Assembly (NCBI RefSeq): GCF_000739085.1
Contig: NZ_CP009110.1
Location: 5,084,001 to 5,148,000, forward strand
Direction: 5' to 3'
From: Amycolatopsis methanolica 239
Lineage (GTDB): Bacteria; Actinomycetota; Actinomycetes; Mycobacteriales; Pseudonocardiaceae
DNA: 64,000 nt
Shown: in pieces, positions 34,276-44,385 of the stretch
How the letters are laid out: every line of letters starts with the position of its first letter
Position numbering within the stretch: the stretch's first letter is position 1
The notes under the pieces: model-generated
The model's database searches: none
Seen by the model: only the letters and a program-made list of their open reading frames with translations
What the model was told of the DNA's origin: nothing
Program-made: the position numbers and the translations under genes

Positions 34276-34605
34276 ATGGGCAAGGTCTACGCGCTGAACC
34301 TGTTCGACGTCGCCGACCGCGCGGAGTACCTGGCGTACTCGCGCCGGTCGGCCGCGGAGGTATCCGCCCACGGCGGACGCGTGGTCGCGCTGGGCAAGTT
34401 CCGCGAGGCGGCGACCGGTGAGATCACCCCGCGCCAGGTGATGATCCTGGTCGAGTGGGAGTCACCGGAGGCGTTCGAGAGCTACCGGGACGACCCCGCA
34501 CTGGCCGACCTCCACCCCCACCGGGAGAACGGCACCTCCTCCTACGTCTGGCACTTGTTCGACCGCCTGGACGACCTCCGCCCGATCCTGAAGGCCGCGG
34601 AGTAA
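34276..34605 (+). CDS. DUF1330 / NIPSNAP-like small protein
   Basis: 109 residues: MGKVYALNLFDVADRAEYLAYSRRS, then VEWESPEAFESYRDDP, the dimeric alpha-beta barrel pattern of DUF1330 proteins. The start is ATG at 34276; a GTG nine bases upstream is in frame. Likely a small cytoplasmic enzyme or binding protein; the reaction is unknown. It follows fadD17 after 128 bp with no shared overlap, so a steroid role is not implied. Confidence 0.75.
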   Translation: MGKVYALNLFDVADRAEYLAYSRRSAAEVSAHGGRVVALGKFREAATGEITPRQVMILVEWESPEAFESYRDDPALADLHPHRENGTSSYVWHLFDRLDDLRPILKAAE

Positions 34606-34929
34606 CCGTTCCCGCACCCACCTGCCCGTGCCCTCCGGCCAGCGCGCTCGGCCCGGCGGCGCGCCGCCGCCGCAGCCCGGGGCGCCCCAGCGGCGGTGCC
34701 CATGCACGGCAGCGCCGCACCGCAGCACGCCACGGCTCACCACAGCCCAGGCGGCGCCCGCCCCAGCACACCCTCCCCGGCCGCCCCACAATTCAGCGCA
34801 CCCTCGGCCCGCGCCTCACCGCCACGCACCGGCGGCCGGCCACCACCGCGTCAGCGGCCCACGACCCCCATCTCCCAACCCGCCCCTACCGGCTCCGGCC
34901 CAGCACCGCCGCGTGCCTGCCACCGCAGA
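34606..34929. other. Intergenic C-rich spacer between convergent genes
   Basis: 324 bp with no supported gene. The plus strand is dominated by CCG/CCA/GCC runs with almost no A/T, resembling the 2088-2379 spacer in composition. Many spurious open frames cross it. No clear terminator or repeat unit was resolved. Confidence 0.6.
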
Positions 34930-37900
34930 TCAGAACGTCGCGTTGATCGGACGCAGCCGCCGGGGCCCGGTGTCCGGCCGGGCCGGCGGCGGACCGAGCA
35001 CGATGCGCGCGTTGGCCACGAATGCGCCCTCCGGCGAGGCCATCACCGGGTCCAGCGTCAGCGCCCGCACCTCCGGGTGGTCCTCGGCCAGCGCCGCGAC
35101 CCGCAGCACCAGGTCCTGCAACGCCGCCAGGTCCGCGGGCTCGTCGCCGCGGTAGCCGGTCAGCAGCGGGGCGCTCTTCGGCTCGCGGATGAGCGTCGCG
35201 GCGTCCACGTCGGTCAGCGGCACCGCCCGGTACGCCCGGTCCCCCAGCAGCGTGCTCACCAGCCCGGACAACCCGAACGACACCAGGCTGCCGAACGACG
35301 GGTCGTCCTGCAGCCCGATCAGGCACGAGATGCCCTTCGGCGCCATCTTCTGCACGTAGACGTCCCGCTCGCCGGACACCTCGCTCAGGTCCTCGTACCC
35401 GCGCCGCACCGCGTCCGGCGATGCCAGGTCCAGCCGCACGCCCGCGAGGTCCGGCCGTCCGCGCAAGCGTTCGTCGACGGCCTTCACGGTGACCGGGTAG
35501 CCGAGTTCCTCCGCGGCCTGGATCGCGGCCCCGGCGCTCGACACCACCCGGAACGGCACCACGTCGATGCCGTAGCACCCGAGCAGCCGCACGATGTCGG
35601 CGTCCTCGAGCACCACGTTCTTGTCGCCGCCCGCCAGGATCTCCCGCACGACCTGCTGGGCCTGCTCGACGTGCAGCCCGTCGGGGCGGATGAGCGTGCC
35701 CTGCGGCCGCTGCCGCCACGCCGCGTACCGCACGACCTTCGCCAGCGCGTTCACCGCGCGTTCCGGGCTGGGATAGGACGGGATCGACCCCCGCCCGGGG
35801 GCGCCGTCCGGGCCGGGCACGGCCAGTTCGTCCGGCACGCCCTCGGCGGCGAGGAACGTCGACACGATCGGTTTTCCCTGGTCCAGCGCCTGCGCCGCCT
35901 CGCGCAGCGCCCGCGCGTACGTGCTGCCCGGGATCGACAGGGGGGGCACGAACACCGCGACCAGCGCGTCGGTTTCCGGGTTGTTCAGCGCCTCCCGCAC
36001 CGCCGCGGCGAAGTCCTCCGGACCGGCCTGCGGCCCGACGTCCACCGGATCGAACGCGAGCCGCAGCCCCTGCGCGCGAGCCGTGTCGGCGGCGAGCAGG
36101 CCGATCGCGCTGGAGTTGCCGACGATCCCGATCCGCGGCCCCGCGGGCAACGGCTGGTGGGCGAACACGAGCGCGGTGTCGAACAGCTGGGCCAGCGTCT
36201 CCACCCGCACCACACCGGCCTGCTCGAACAGTGCCTGCACGCTCGACTCGTCGACCTCGGCGGAGGTCGCGGCCAGCTGCGGGCGGACGGCGTGCCGCCC
36301 CGACTTGACCGCGACGATCGGCTTGCTGCGCCCGAGCCGCCGGGCGAGGCGGGCAAACTTGCGCGGGTTGCCGAACGATTCGAGGTAGAGCAGGACGAGG
36401 TCAGTGCTGGTGTCGGTCTCCCAGTACTGCAGGAGGTCGTTGCCGGAGACGTCGGCGCGGTTGCCCGCGGACACGAACGTCGACAGCCCGAGGCCGCGCG
36501 CTTCGGCGTCGGCGAGGATCGCGGTGCCGAGGGCGCCGGACTGGCAGAAGAAGCCGGCGCGGCCCCGTTTGGGCAGGCGCGGGGCGAGGGTGGCGTTGAG
36601 CCGGACCGCCGGATCGGTGTTGAGCACGCCCAGCGCGTTCGGGCCGACCACGCGCATGCCGTGCGCGCGTGCCTCGCCGACGAGGCGCAGCTCGGCGTGC
36701 AGGCCGTGCGGGCCCGCCTCGCCGAAACCGGCGGTGACGATCAGCAAGGTCTTGACACCCTTGGCGAGCGCACCGTCCAACACGGACTCGACCTGGTCCG
36801 CGGGCACCGCCACGACCGCGAGGTCCACCGGGTCCGGGATGTCCACAACGGACGGATAAGCGCGCACGCCGCGCACCGAGCGGTGCTCCGGGTTCACCGG
36901 GTAGACGGTGCCCGCGAAGTCCGCGGCGAGCAGGTTGGACAGGACCGAGTAGCCGACCTTCGTGGGGTCGGCCGAGGCGCCGATGACCGCGACCGACCGC
37001 GGGTGGAGGAGGTTGTAGACGCTGCGCGCCTCGGCGGCCTGTTCCCGCGCGCGGGCGACGGCGAGGGATTCCTCGGTGGGGTCGATGTCGAACTCCAGGT
37101 GCAGCACGCCCTCCTCGATGGCGCGGCTGACCTGGTAACCGGCGTCGCGGAAGACGCGCACCATGGCGGCGTTCTCGGCGAGGACCTCGGCGACGAACCG
37201 GCGCAGGCCGCTCTCGGACGCGGCGGCGGCCAGGTGTTCCAGCAGGATCGACCCGACGCCGCGCCCCTGGTGCGCGTCGTCCACGACGAACGCCACCTCG
37301 GCCGACGGCCCGTCGCCGAGCCGCTCGTACCGCCCCACGGCGATGATGTCGTCCCCGAGCAGGGCGACGAACGCCACGCGATCGTGGTGGTCGACGACGG
37401 AGAACCGTTCGAGGTCCCGCTGCGGGATGCGCGGGTAGGCGCCGAAGTAGCGGAGGTACCGGGTGCGCTCGGAAAGCTTGCCGTGGAAAGCGACGAGGGC
37501 GTCGGCGTCACTCGGCACGATGGGTCGCAAGTGGACGGTTCCGCCGTCGCTGAGCAGGACGTCGGCCTCCCAATGACGGGGGTAGTCATAGGGATCACGG
37601 GGCCCGTGGTTCTCCCGGTTCGCGCCCTCACCCGCGCCGGCCGCCCGCCCCGGGCCGGCGCTACTGGACGCACTGTGGCTGCTGACCGGCACCCGGCCGG
37701 CGGTGCTGCGCTCGCCCGCACTGCTGCGTTCGCCCGCGCCGCTGGGCTCACCAGCACCACTGCGCTCGTCGGCAACGCCGCGCCCTCCAGCGCCGCTCGG
37801 CTCAGCGGCACCGCCGCGCCCGCCAGCATTGCTGCGCTCGCCCGCGCCGCTCAGCTCACCACCACCGCGCGTGTCAGCACTGCTGCGCATGCCAGCGCCG

Positions 37901-38490
37901 CCGCTGGGCTCACCGGCACTACCGCCCACGCCAGCAACGCCGCGCCCTCCAGCGCCGCTCGGCCCAGCGGCACCGCCGCGCATGCCGGCATTGCTTTCGC
38001 CGATACCGCTCGTCGGCGCCTGCCCCGCGTCCGCACGCTCGCCGGTGCCGCTCAACTGCTCTTGCTCCCCGCTACCGCCCGGCCGGCCCTGATCACTTCC
38101 CACGCCAGCGCCACCCACCTGCTCCTGATCGACACCGCCACCCCGCGCCGAGCCGCCACCAGCGGCCTGCTCACCACCTGCGGCCTCGCCACCACCCGCA
38201 CTGGCGGCCGAGCCCGAGCCGCCACCGGCAGCCTGCTCACCACACGCACCGCCGCTCGACCCCGAGCCGCCACCGGCAGCCTGCTCACCAACCGCGCTGC
38301 CGCCCCGATCCCGGCCGGCAGCAGCCCGTCCGCCACCACCCGCGGCCGTGCCGAGGTCGCCCTCTGGGCTCTCCTCCCCCGGCGCGCCACCCCCTTGAAC
38401 CGGGTCAGGCCTGCCGGCCGCGGCCTGCTCCGCTGCGGCTCCGCGCGGCTCGTCCTCGTGGGGCCCGCCGGGCTTGTCGCTCCTGCTCAT
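34930..38490 (-). CDS. GNAT-acyl-CoA synthetase-like (NDP-forming) protein acyltransferase, Pat-type, with long disordered head
   Basis: 1186 residues. About 1-295: low-complexity Gly/Ala/Ser/Glu-rich, tandem-repeat-like, predicted disordered. About 305-465: GNAT domain (GTVHLRPIVPSDADALVAFH; acetyl-CoA loop DDAHQGRGVGSILLEHL). About 490-960: CoA-binding and ligase-like domains (HPRSVAVIGASADPTKVGYS; VVGPNALGVLNTDP; FFCQSGALGTAI). C-terminal: ATP-grasp-like domain (GYPVTVKAVDERLRGRP). The GNAT-first order is the actinobacterial PatA arrangement, in which the ligase part is a sensor and the GNAT part acetylates lysines of acyl-CoA synthetases. Directly downstream of acuC, 28 bp apart. The head is far longer than usual; an upstream start could be over-called, but no better start precedes the GNAT domain with a ribosome site I could identify. 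Confidence 0.85.
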   Translation of the reverse strand: MSRSDKPGGPHEDEPRGAAAEQAAAGRPDPVQGGGAPGEESPEGDLGTAAGGGGRAAAGRDRGGSAVGEQAAGGGSGSSGGACGEQAAGGGSGSAASAGGGEAAGGEQAAGGGSARGGGVDQEQVGGAGVGSDQGRPGGSGEQEQLSGTGERADAGQAPTSGIGESNAGMRGGAAGPSGAGGRGVAGVGGSAGEPSGGAGMRSSADTRGGGELSGAGERSNAGGRGGAAEPSGAGGRGVADERSGAGEPSGAGERSSAGERSTAGRVPVSSHSASSSAGPGRAAGAGEGANRENHGPRDPYDYPRHWEADVLLSDGGTVHLRPIVPSDADALVAFHGKLSERTRYLRYFGAYPRIPQRDLERFSVVDHHDRVAFVALLGDDIIAVGRYERLGDGPSAEVAFVVDDAHQGRGVGSILLEHLAAAASESGLRRFVAEVLAENAAMVRVFRDAGYQVSRAIEEGVLHLEFDIDPTEESLAVARAREQAAEARSVYNLLHPRSVAVIGASADPTKVGYSVLSNLLAADFAGTVYPVNPEHRSVRGVRAYPSVVDIPDPVDLAVVAVPADQVESVLDGALAKGVKTLLIVTAGFGEAGPHGLHAELRLVGEARAHGMRVVGPNALGVLNTDPAVRLNATLAPRLPKRGRAGFFCQSGALGTAILADAEARGLGLSTFVSAGNRADVSGNDLLQYWETDTSTDLVLLYLESFGNPRKFARLARRLGRSKPIVAVKSGRHAVRPQLAATSAEVDESSVQALFEQAGVVRVETLAQLFDTALVFAHQPLPAGPRIGIVGNSSAIGLLAADTARAQGLRLAFDPVDVGPQAGPEDFAAAVREALNNPETDALVAVFVPPLSIPGSTYARALREAAQALDQGKPIVSTFLAAEGVPDELAVPGPDGAPGRGSIPSYPSPERAVNALAKVVRYAAWRQRPQGTLIRPDGLHVEQAQQVVREILAGGDKNVVLEDADIVRLLGCYGIDVVPFRVVSSAGAAIQAAEELGYPVTVKAVDERLRGRPDLAGVRLDLASPDAVRRGYEDLSEVSGERDVYVQKMAPKGISCLIGLQDDPSFGSLVSFGLSGLVSTLLGDRAYRAVPLTDVDAATLIREPKSAPLLTGYRGDEPADLAALQDLVLRVAALAEDHPEVRALTLDPVMASPEGAFVANARIVLGPPPARPDTGPRRLRPINATF
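37606..38463 (-). repeat. Low-complexity coding repeat (head of the Pat-like protein)
   Basis: Codes for about residues 10-295 of the Pat-like protein. Recurrent units include GEQAAGGGSGS, SGAGERS and GGRGVA, at irregular spacing. The DNA is built from short near-identical GC-rich blocks, so slippage and length variation between strains are expected and assembly may be unreliable here. Confidence 0.7.
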
Positions 38491-38518
38491 CTCACGTCGA
38501 TTCCTCGGATCGGTCGGG

Positions 38519-39688
38519 TCAGTCCCTCGGGTCGTCCGGGTCCAGGCCGTGCAGCGGGAACAGCGCGCGGCGCGTGTCCCGGATCGCGACGTCGACCGGG
38601 TCGTCCGCCCCGTCCCCCCACGAGTGGTACGTCGTGTCCCGGCCGTCGGTCATCTCCGGCGGCAGCTCGGCGCTCGGCGCGGCCCGCAGGACGGTGTTGA
38701 CCCAGTTCGGCGGCAGCGGCGTCTCGGGCTTCACGTCGCGGTCGAGGACCGTCGCCATGAGGTGCGTCCACGAGCGCGGCACCACCCGGATCAGCTGGTA
38801 ACCCCCACCGCCGACGGCCAGCCACCGGCCCTCGGCGTGACGCTCAGCGAGGTCACGGAGAGTAGCGTAGATGGTCCGGTGACCGTCGACCGAGAGCGCG
38901 AGGTCCGCGAGCGGGTCCTCCTCGTGGGAGTCGACGCCACACTGGGTCACCAGGATCTGTGGCCGGAACACCTCGAGCAGCGACGGCACGACCGCGTGGA
39001 AGGCCCGCAGCCAGCCGGCGTCACGCGTGCCGGGCGGCAGCGGCACGTTCACCGACGTGCCCTCGGCCTCGCCGGACCCGGTCTCGGCGCTGTACCCGGT
39101 GCCCGGCCACAGCGTGAACGGGTGCTGGTGCAGCGAGACCGTGAGCACGCGGGGGTCGCCGTAGAAGGCGGCCTGCACGCCATCGCCGTGGTGGACGTCG
39201 GTGTCGACGTAGGCGATGCGGTCGAAACCGTGGTCGAGCAGCCAGGAGATGGCCACCGCGCAGTCGTTGTAGACGCAGAACCCGGCGGCGCGGCCGCGCA
39301 TGGCGTGGTGGAGGCCACCTGCGATGTTCACCGCGCGCCGCGCCTCGCCGTCGGCGATCTTGCGTGCCCCGAGCAGGGTCGAGCCGACCACCAGGGCGGA
39401 GGCGTCGTGCATGTCGCTGAACACCGGGTTGTCGGCGGTGCCGAGGCCGTGGCCGACGTCCCAGCCCGCAGTCGGCGCGAGCTTGACCGCCGCCAGGTAC
39501 TCCTCAGCGTGTATGCGGTACAACTCGGTATCGGTGGCGGGCTCGGGCACGAGCAGTTCCACGCCGTCGAGGACCCCCAGCTCAGTGGCGAGCCGCACGG
39601 TGAGGTCGAGCCGGACCGGGTTGAACGGGTGCTCACCGCCGAGGTCGTAACCGAGCAGGGCGGGATCCCAGACGACGGCGGGCTGCAT
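38519..39688 (-). CDS. acuC: Acetoin utilization-type protein deacetylase AcuC
   Basis: 389-residue class I-like histone-deacetylase-fold enzyme that removes acetyl groups from lysines, classically from acetyl-CoA synthetase. The active-site signature is complete: GGLHHAM (His127/His128), DTDVHHGDGVQ (zinc ligands Asp164 and His166), GVDSHEEDPLA and GGGGY. It is followed at 28 bp by the Pat-like acyltransferase gene, so writer and eraser are together. Start ATG at 39688; divergent from ideR. Confidence 0.93.
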   Translation of the reverse strand: MQPAVVWDPALLGYDLGGEHPFNPVRLDLTVRLATELGVLDGVELLVPEPATDTELYRIHAEEYLAAVKLAPTAGWDVGHGLGTADNPVFSDMHDASALVVGSTLLGARKIADGEARRAVNIAGGLHHAMRGRAAGFCVYNDCAVAISWLLDHGFDRIAYVDTDVHHGDGVQAAFYGDPRVLTVSLHQHPFTLWPGTGYSAETGSGEAEGTSVNVPLPPGTRDAGWLRAFHAVVPSLLEVFRPQILVTQCGVDSHEEDPLADLALSVDGHRTIYATLRDLAERHAEGRWLAVGGGGYQLIRVVPRSWTHLMATVLDRDVKPETPLPPNWVNTVLRAAPSAELPPEMTDGRDTTYHSWGDGADDPVDVAIRDTRRALFPLHGLDPDDPRD

Positions 39689-39727
39689 GACGTCCGATGG
39701 TAGCCGTGAGGAGCGGGATTATCCTCC

Positions 39728-39746
39728 CGGTCACCTGGGGTGACCG
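39728..39746. promoter_or_regulatory. Perfect 19-bp palindrome between acuC and ideR
   Basis: CGGTCACC-TGG-GGTGACCG: 8-bp perfect arms with a 3-base spacer. It lies in the 104-bp gap between divergent acuC and ideR. Around it, ATGGTAG (39697-39703) and CTACCAT (39760-39766) form a second, outer inverted repeat. It does not resemble the DtxR/IdeR iron box. A dimeric regulator is the likely reader. Confidence 0.6.
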
Positions 39747-39792
39747 TCGCCCGGAACGACTACCATGGATTGTCGCGGACGAAGGGGACATC

Positions 39793-40484
39793 GTGAACGA
39801 TCTCATCGACACCACAGAGATGTACTTGAAGACCATCTTCGAGCTCGAAGAGGAAGGTGTCGTACCGCTGCGCGCCCGCATCGCCGAGCGGCTGCAGCAG
39901 AGCGGTCCGACAGTCAGTCAGACGGTGGCCCGCATGGAACGCGACGGACTGGTGCGCGTCGCCGACGACCGCCACCTGCAGCTGACCGACCACGGCCGGG
40001 AGCTGGCCATCGCCGTCATGCGCAAGCACCGGCTCGCGGAGCGGCTGCTGCTCGACGTGATCGGGCTGGAGTGGGAGCACGTGCACACCGAGGCCTGCCA
40101 CTGGGAGCACGTCATGAGCGAGGCGGTGGAGCGCAAGCTGGTCCGGCTGCTCGACCACCCGACCACCTCGCCCTACGGCAACCCGATCCCTGGTCTGGAC
40201 AAGCTCGGCGAGGGCGGGCTGCCCGCGCCGCCCGCCGAGGCCGACCTGGTGCGGCTGGACGACTTCGCGCGGTCCGGCGGCGGCAAGGCGGAGATCCGGC
40301 GCCTGGCCGAGCACATCCAGCTCGACGAGAAGCTGATGGTGGACCTGAAGGAGGCGGGAGTCGCCCCCGGCAGCGTGGTGTCGGTGCGCCGCGCGGACGG
40401 TGGCGGCACCGCGGAACTGACCGGTGAGCTGGGCGCGGTCCAGGTGCCCATGTCGGTGCTGCACGCGGTTCTGGCGCAGGCCAA

Positions 40485-40488
<4 letters not shown>
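39793..40488 (+). CDS. ideR: Iron-dependent repressor IdeR/DtxR
   Basis: 231 residues, very close to DtxR. Winged helix in [30 protein letters not shown] binds DNA. Metal sites are visible: Met10 (TTEMYL), KHRLAERLL (His and Glu), and CHWEHVM (Cys, Glu, His). A C-terminal SH3-like domain ([13 protein letters not shown]...) is present. Represses siderophore genes when Fe(II) is bound. GTG start at 39793 with GAAGGGG 6 bases upstream. Overlaps galK by 4 bases (GTGA); in corynebacteria dtxR is likewise followed by galE, so the gal linkage is old. Confidence 0.93.
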
Positions 40489-41657
<1,169 letters not shown>

Positions 41658-41671
41658 TTCGGCGGGGCCGG

Positions 41672-41692
41672 ACCTGTGCGTGGCTCACAGGT
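41672..41692. promoter_or_regulatory. Inverted repeat in the galK-galE gap
   Basis: ACCTGTG-N7-CACAGGT, perfect 7-bp arms, 15 bp after the galK stop and 60 bp before galE. No T tract. It may be a terminator-like hairpin or an operator that separates galE from the ideR-galK message. Confidence 0.45.
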
Positions 41693-41752
41693 TGCTGGTC
41701 CACACTGGCGACACCTCCTTTTCCGTTCTCGAGAAAGGCTCCCGACGAGACC

Positions 41753-42742
41753 ATGGCTTCCGACTCCTCGCGCCTCAAGCTGATCGTCACGGGCGGTGCC
41801 GGTTATGTCGGCAGCGTCTGCACGGCCCGCCTGCTGGAAGCCGGGCACGAGGTCGTCGTCGTGGACGACCTGTCCACCGGCCACGCGGACGCCGTCCCCG
41901 ACGGCGCGCGCTTCGTCGAGGGCGACGCCGCCGACGCGACGGCGTCCCTGCTCGGCGAGGGTTTCGACGGCGTGCTGCACTTCGCGGCGAAGTCCCTCGT
42001 CGGCGAGTCGATGCAGGACCCGGCCAAGTACTGGCACGGGAACGTGATCACCTCCATCCGTTTGCTGGACGCGATGCGTGCGCACGGCACGCCGCGCCTG
42101 GTCTTCTCCTCCACGGCGGCCACCTACGGTGAGCCGGAGCGCAGCCCGATCCCGGAGACCGCGCCCACGATGCCGACCAACACCTACGGTGCGTCGAAGC
42201 TCGCCATCGACCACGCGATCACCAGCTACGCGCGGGCGCACGGACTGGCTGCCGTGAGCCTGCGGTACTTCAATGTCGCCGGCGCGTACGGCCGCTTCGG
42301 GGAGCGGCACACCACTGAGACCCACCTGATCCCGCTGGTGCTGCAGGTGGCCACCGGGGACCGTCCGCACATCAGCATCTTCGGCGAGGACTACCCCACC
42401 GACGACGGCACCGCCGTTCGTGACTACATCCACGTCGCCGACCTCGCCGACGCCCACCTGCTCGCGCTGACGCACGCGCGGGCCGGTGAACACCGCATCT
42501 ACAACCTGGGCAACGGCACCGGGTTCTCCGTGCGCCAGGTCATCGAGGCGTGCCGGACCGTGACCGGGCACCCGATCCCGGCCGAGGTGGCGCCGCGCCG
42601 TGCCGGCGACCCCGCGATCCTGGTGGCCGCCAGCGACCGGGCCCGCGAGGAGCTCGGCTGGAAGCCCGAGCGCGCCGACCTGGAAGGCATCGTCCGCGAC
42701 GCCTGGCGCTTCACGCAGGAGCGCAAGGCACTCGGCGGCTGA
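41753..42742 (+). CDS. galE: UDP-glucose 4-epimerase
   Basis: 329-residue extended SDR. NAD motif [16 protein letters not shown], catalytic Ser/Thr in [12 protein letters not shown], Tyr-Lys in [11 protein letters not shown], substrate loop [16 protein letters not shown]. Interconverts UDP-glucose and UDP-galactose for cell-wall galactan and the Leloir pathway. GAGAAAGG lies 19 bases upstream of the ATG, so the ribosome site is weak. Followed by a small hairpin. Confidence 0.93.
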   Translation: MASDSSRLKLIVTGGAGYVGSVCTARLLEAGHEVVVVDDLSTGHADAVPDGARFVEGDAADATASLLGEGFDGVLHFAAKSLVGESMQDPAKYWHGNVITSIRLLDAMRAHGTPRLVFSSTAATYGEPERSPIPETAPTMPTNTYGASKLAIDHAITSYARAHGLAAVSLRYFNVAGAYGRFGERHTTETHLIPLVLQVATGDRPHISIFGEDYPTDDGTAVRDYIHVADLADAHLLALTHARAGEHRIYNLGNGTGFSVRQVIEACRTVTGHPIPAEVAPRRAGDPAILVAASDRAREELGWKPERADLEGIVRDAWRFTQERKALGG

Positions 42743-42766
42743 TCCACTCGGTAGGGAGTCGACGCC

Positions 42767-42783
42767 GGCCGAACAGCTCGGCC
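42767..42783 (+). terminator. Hairpin after galE
   Basis: GGCCGA-ACAGC-TCGGCC, 6-bp perfect stem, 24 bases after the galE stop in the convergent gap (42743-42919). No T tract follows. The rest of this 177-bp gap shows nothing else recognisable. Confidence 0.35.
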
Positions 42784-42919
42784 TGTGCGGCTGATGCGGG
42801 TCTGCTCCGCCATTGAGGTGCCTGGCCGGCCTCCACAGCTGGTCCTGCCGTAGCCGACCTCCCCAGGGGTCCACCGTCATGCATTTGCGCGCTGGCTTCC
42901 GATGGCGCTCGCGGCTGGG

Positions 42920-44131
42920 TCACATGGGCATGAGGCCTCCTTCCTGGCAGTCGCTCAGGCGGCGCAGCGTTTCAGGTGGGAGTTGGTGGCTCAGGCAGAT
43001 CCGGAGGAGCTCCGCGAGGCGGTGGCCGGGGTGGGCGGCCAGCGCGTTATCGAACGCCAGGGCGGCCAGGACGCCGTCCCCGCGGCGGTAGGCCGAGTAG
43101 CCGAGCAGCACGGCCGGCTCGGCGCGTTCCGGCATCGGGGTGCGGCGCACGAGTTCGAGCCACAGCCGTTCCGCGACGGTGGCCGGGGGTTCGCCGGGAG
43201 GGTCGGCCGTCGTGAGGCAACGGTCGCGCACCGTGAGGTCGGACAGGGCCATCGCCAGGGACACCACGTCTTCGTCGCTCAGGTCGAAGTCGCCTGCGAC
43301 GGCCCGCGCCAGGGCGGCGCGGACGACGGCGAGGTGCTCGGCCGACTCTGCCTCGCCGAACCAGTCCGGTGCGGCGCCCCTCCCGGCAGTCCGGTCAGCA
43401 GGTTCCGCCGCGCCGTGCGGCTCCACCGCGGAACTGCCTGCCGCGGCATGCTTCGCCTTGTCGGGGCTGCCCGCCTGCTTCGCCTTGTCGGAGCTTCCCG
43501 GCACAGTCGGGATCGGTCTCGCCGGCCAATTGTCGATCGCTGCGTCCAGCATGCGTTGCCGCCGGGTGATGGCCGCTCGGTCGTCCGGGTCGAGCAGGCG
43601 TGCCACTTCCTCGCGGCTGCCGTAGGTCACCTGGCCCGTCGTCGCCATCGTCGCGGCCAAGACGGTTTCCCGGTCGTCCGGCAGCACGCCCCGCAGGCAC
43701 CTCTCGTGGTAGCACCGCCACCGCGCTCCGCCGCGGATCTCCGGTACCCACAGTGCGTGGTCGACCGGCCGCCCGGAGTCCCCGAAGGCGGACATCAACC
43801 GGTGGGCCAGGCCGTTGTGCGGCATCCGGCCCAACGGCGCCCGGTGGCCGGGGCGGCGACCGATGATCACGACCGTCACCCCGGCGCCGGGATGTCGGAG
43901 CATGGCGCGCAGGAGCTCTCGGGCCACGTCCGGCTCGCACGTCTCGTCGGGCAGATCCGCGCGGATCACGGGCGTGATCGGGCGTTTCCGGCCGCCGTGG
44001 TTGAGCAGGACGACGGACGGGCCGGGCCGGTACGTCAGGAGATGCGGCACCGCCGCGATCAGCTCGCCCGGGTCGGAGATACGGACGGTGATCCGGCCGT
44101 CCATGCCGGTGTCGGTGGTCGTGGAAGTCAT
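42920..44131 (-). CDS. DUF4192 family protein
   Basis: 403 residues, family of unknown function found in actinobacteria. ISDPGELIAAVPHLLTYRPGPSVVLLNHGGR at the N-terminus and LLGYSAYRRGDGVLAALAFDNALAAHPGHRLAELL at the C-terminus (TPR-like helices) are its marks. A Lys/Ala-rich linker with repeated GSSDKAKQAGSPDKAKHA lies in the middle (about 205-240). Cytoplasmic by composition. Comparable genes lie near ideR in mycobacteria. Confidence 0.8.
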   Translation of the reverse strand: MTSTTTDTGMDGRITVRISDPGELIAAVPHLLTYRPGPSVVLLNHGGRKRPITPVIRADLPDETCEPDVARELLRAMLRHPGAGVTVVIIGRRPGHRAPLGRMPHNGLAHRLMSAFGDSGRPVDHALWVPEIRGGARWRCYHERCLRGVLPDDRETVLAATMATTGQVTYGSREEVARLLDPDDRAAITRRQRMLDAAIDNWPARPIPTVPGSSDKAKQAGSPDKAKHAAAGSSAVEPHGAAEPADRTAGRGAAPDWFGEAESAEHLAVVRAALARAVAGDFDLSDEDVVSLAMALSDLTVRDRCLTTADPPGEPPATVAERLWLELVRRTPMPERAEPAVLLGYSAYRRGDGVLAALAFDNALAAHPGHRLAELLRICLSHQLPPETLRRLSDCQEGGLMPM

Positions 44132-44167
44132 GAATCAACTATGGGGCAAAAGACCAGTCTTCCCGAA

Positions 44168-44184
44168 ACAGAACGGGATTCTGT
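44168..44184. promoter_or_regulatory. Inverted repeat upstream of the DUF4192 gene
   Basis: ACAGAA-CGGGA-TTCTGT, perfect 6-bp arms, 37-53 bp before the DUF4192 start in the 254-bp divergent gap. Close by are TGTGGATGG (44182) and TGTGGACAA (44201-44209), which resemble actinobacterial DnaA boxes. Confidence 0.4.
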
Positions 44185-44338
44185 GGATGGTTCAGGACGA
44201 TGTGGACAACTTCCCGCTCGCGCGGGCCGGTGACGCGTTCCTGTCAGGGGTGTGGGGTAGGGTGCCCGCCCTGCTCCGTTCGGTCCACAGTAGATTCCAC
44301 CCGACCTGACGAAGATCGACACGAGATCGCGCGGTTTT

Positions 44339-44348
44339 ACCGTACGGT
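44339..44348. promoter_or_regulatory. Palindrome upstream of the serine hydrolase gene
   Basis: ACCGTACGGT, a perfect 10-bp palindrome preceded by TTTT, 38 bp before the ATG at 44386. It lies in the only A/T-containing part of the 5' region, so it may overlap the promoter. Confidence 0.35.
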
Positions 44349-44385
44349 TACCTCCGCGGGGCACGAATCCGATTAGGTGGACGTT

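Noticed and set aside
34696-38700. 1334-residue plus-strand reading frame across the Pat-like gene
   Set aside because: It is antisense to a protein with clear GNAT and ligase motifs. Its composition is His/Arg/Val-rich with no domain. It is a GC-bias shadow.
39689-39792. Iron box (DtxR operator) before ideR
   Set aside because: No TTAGGTTAG-like sequence is present; the palindrome there is GC-rich and unrelated.
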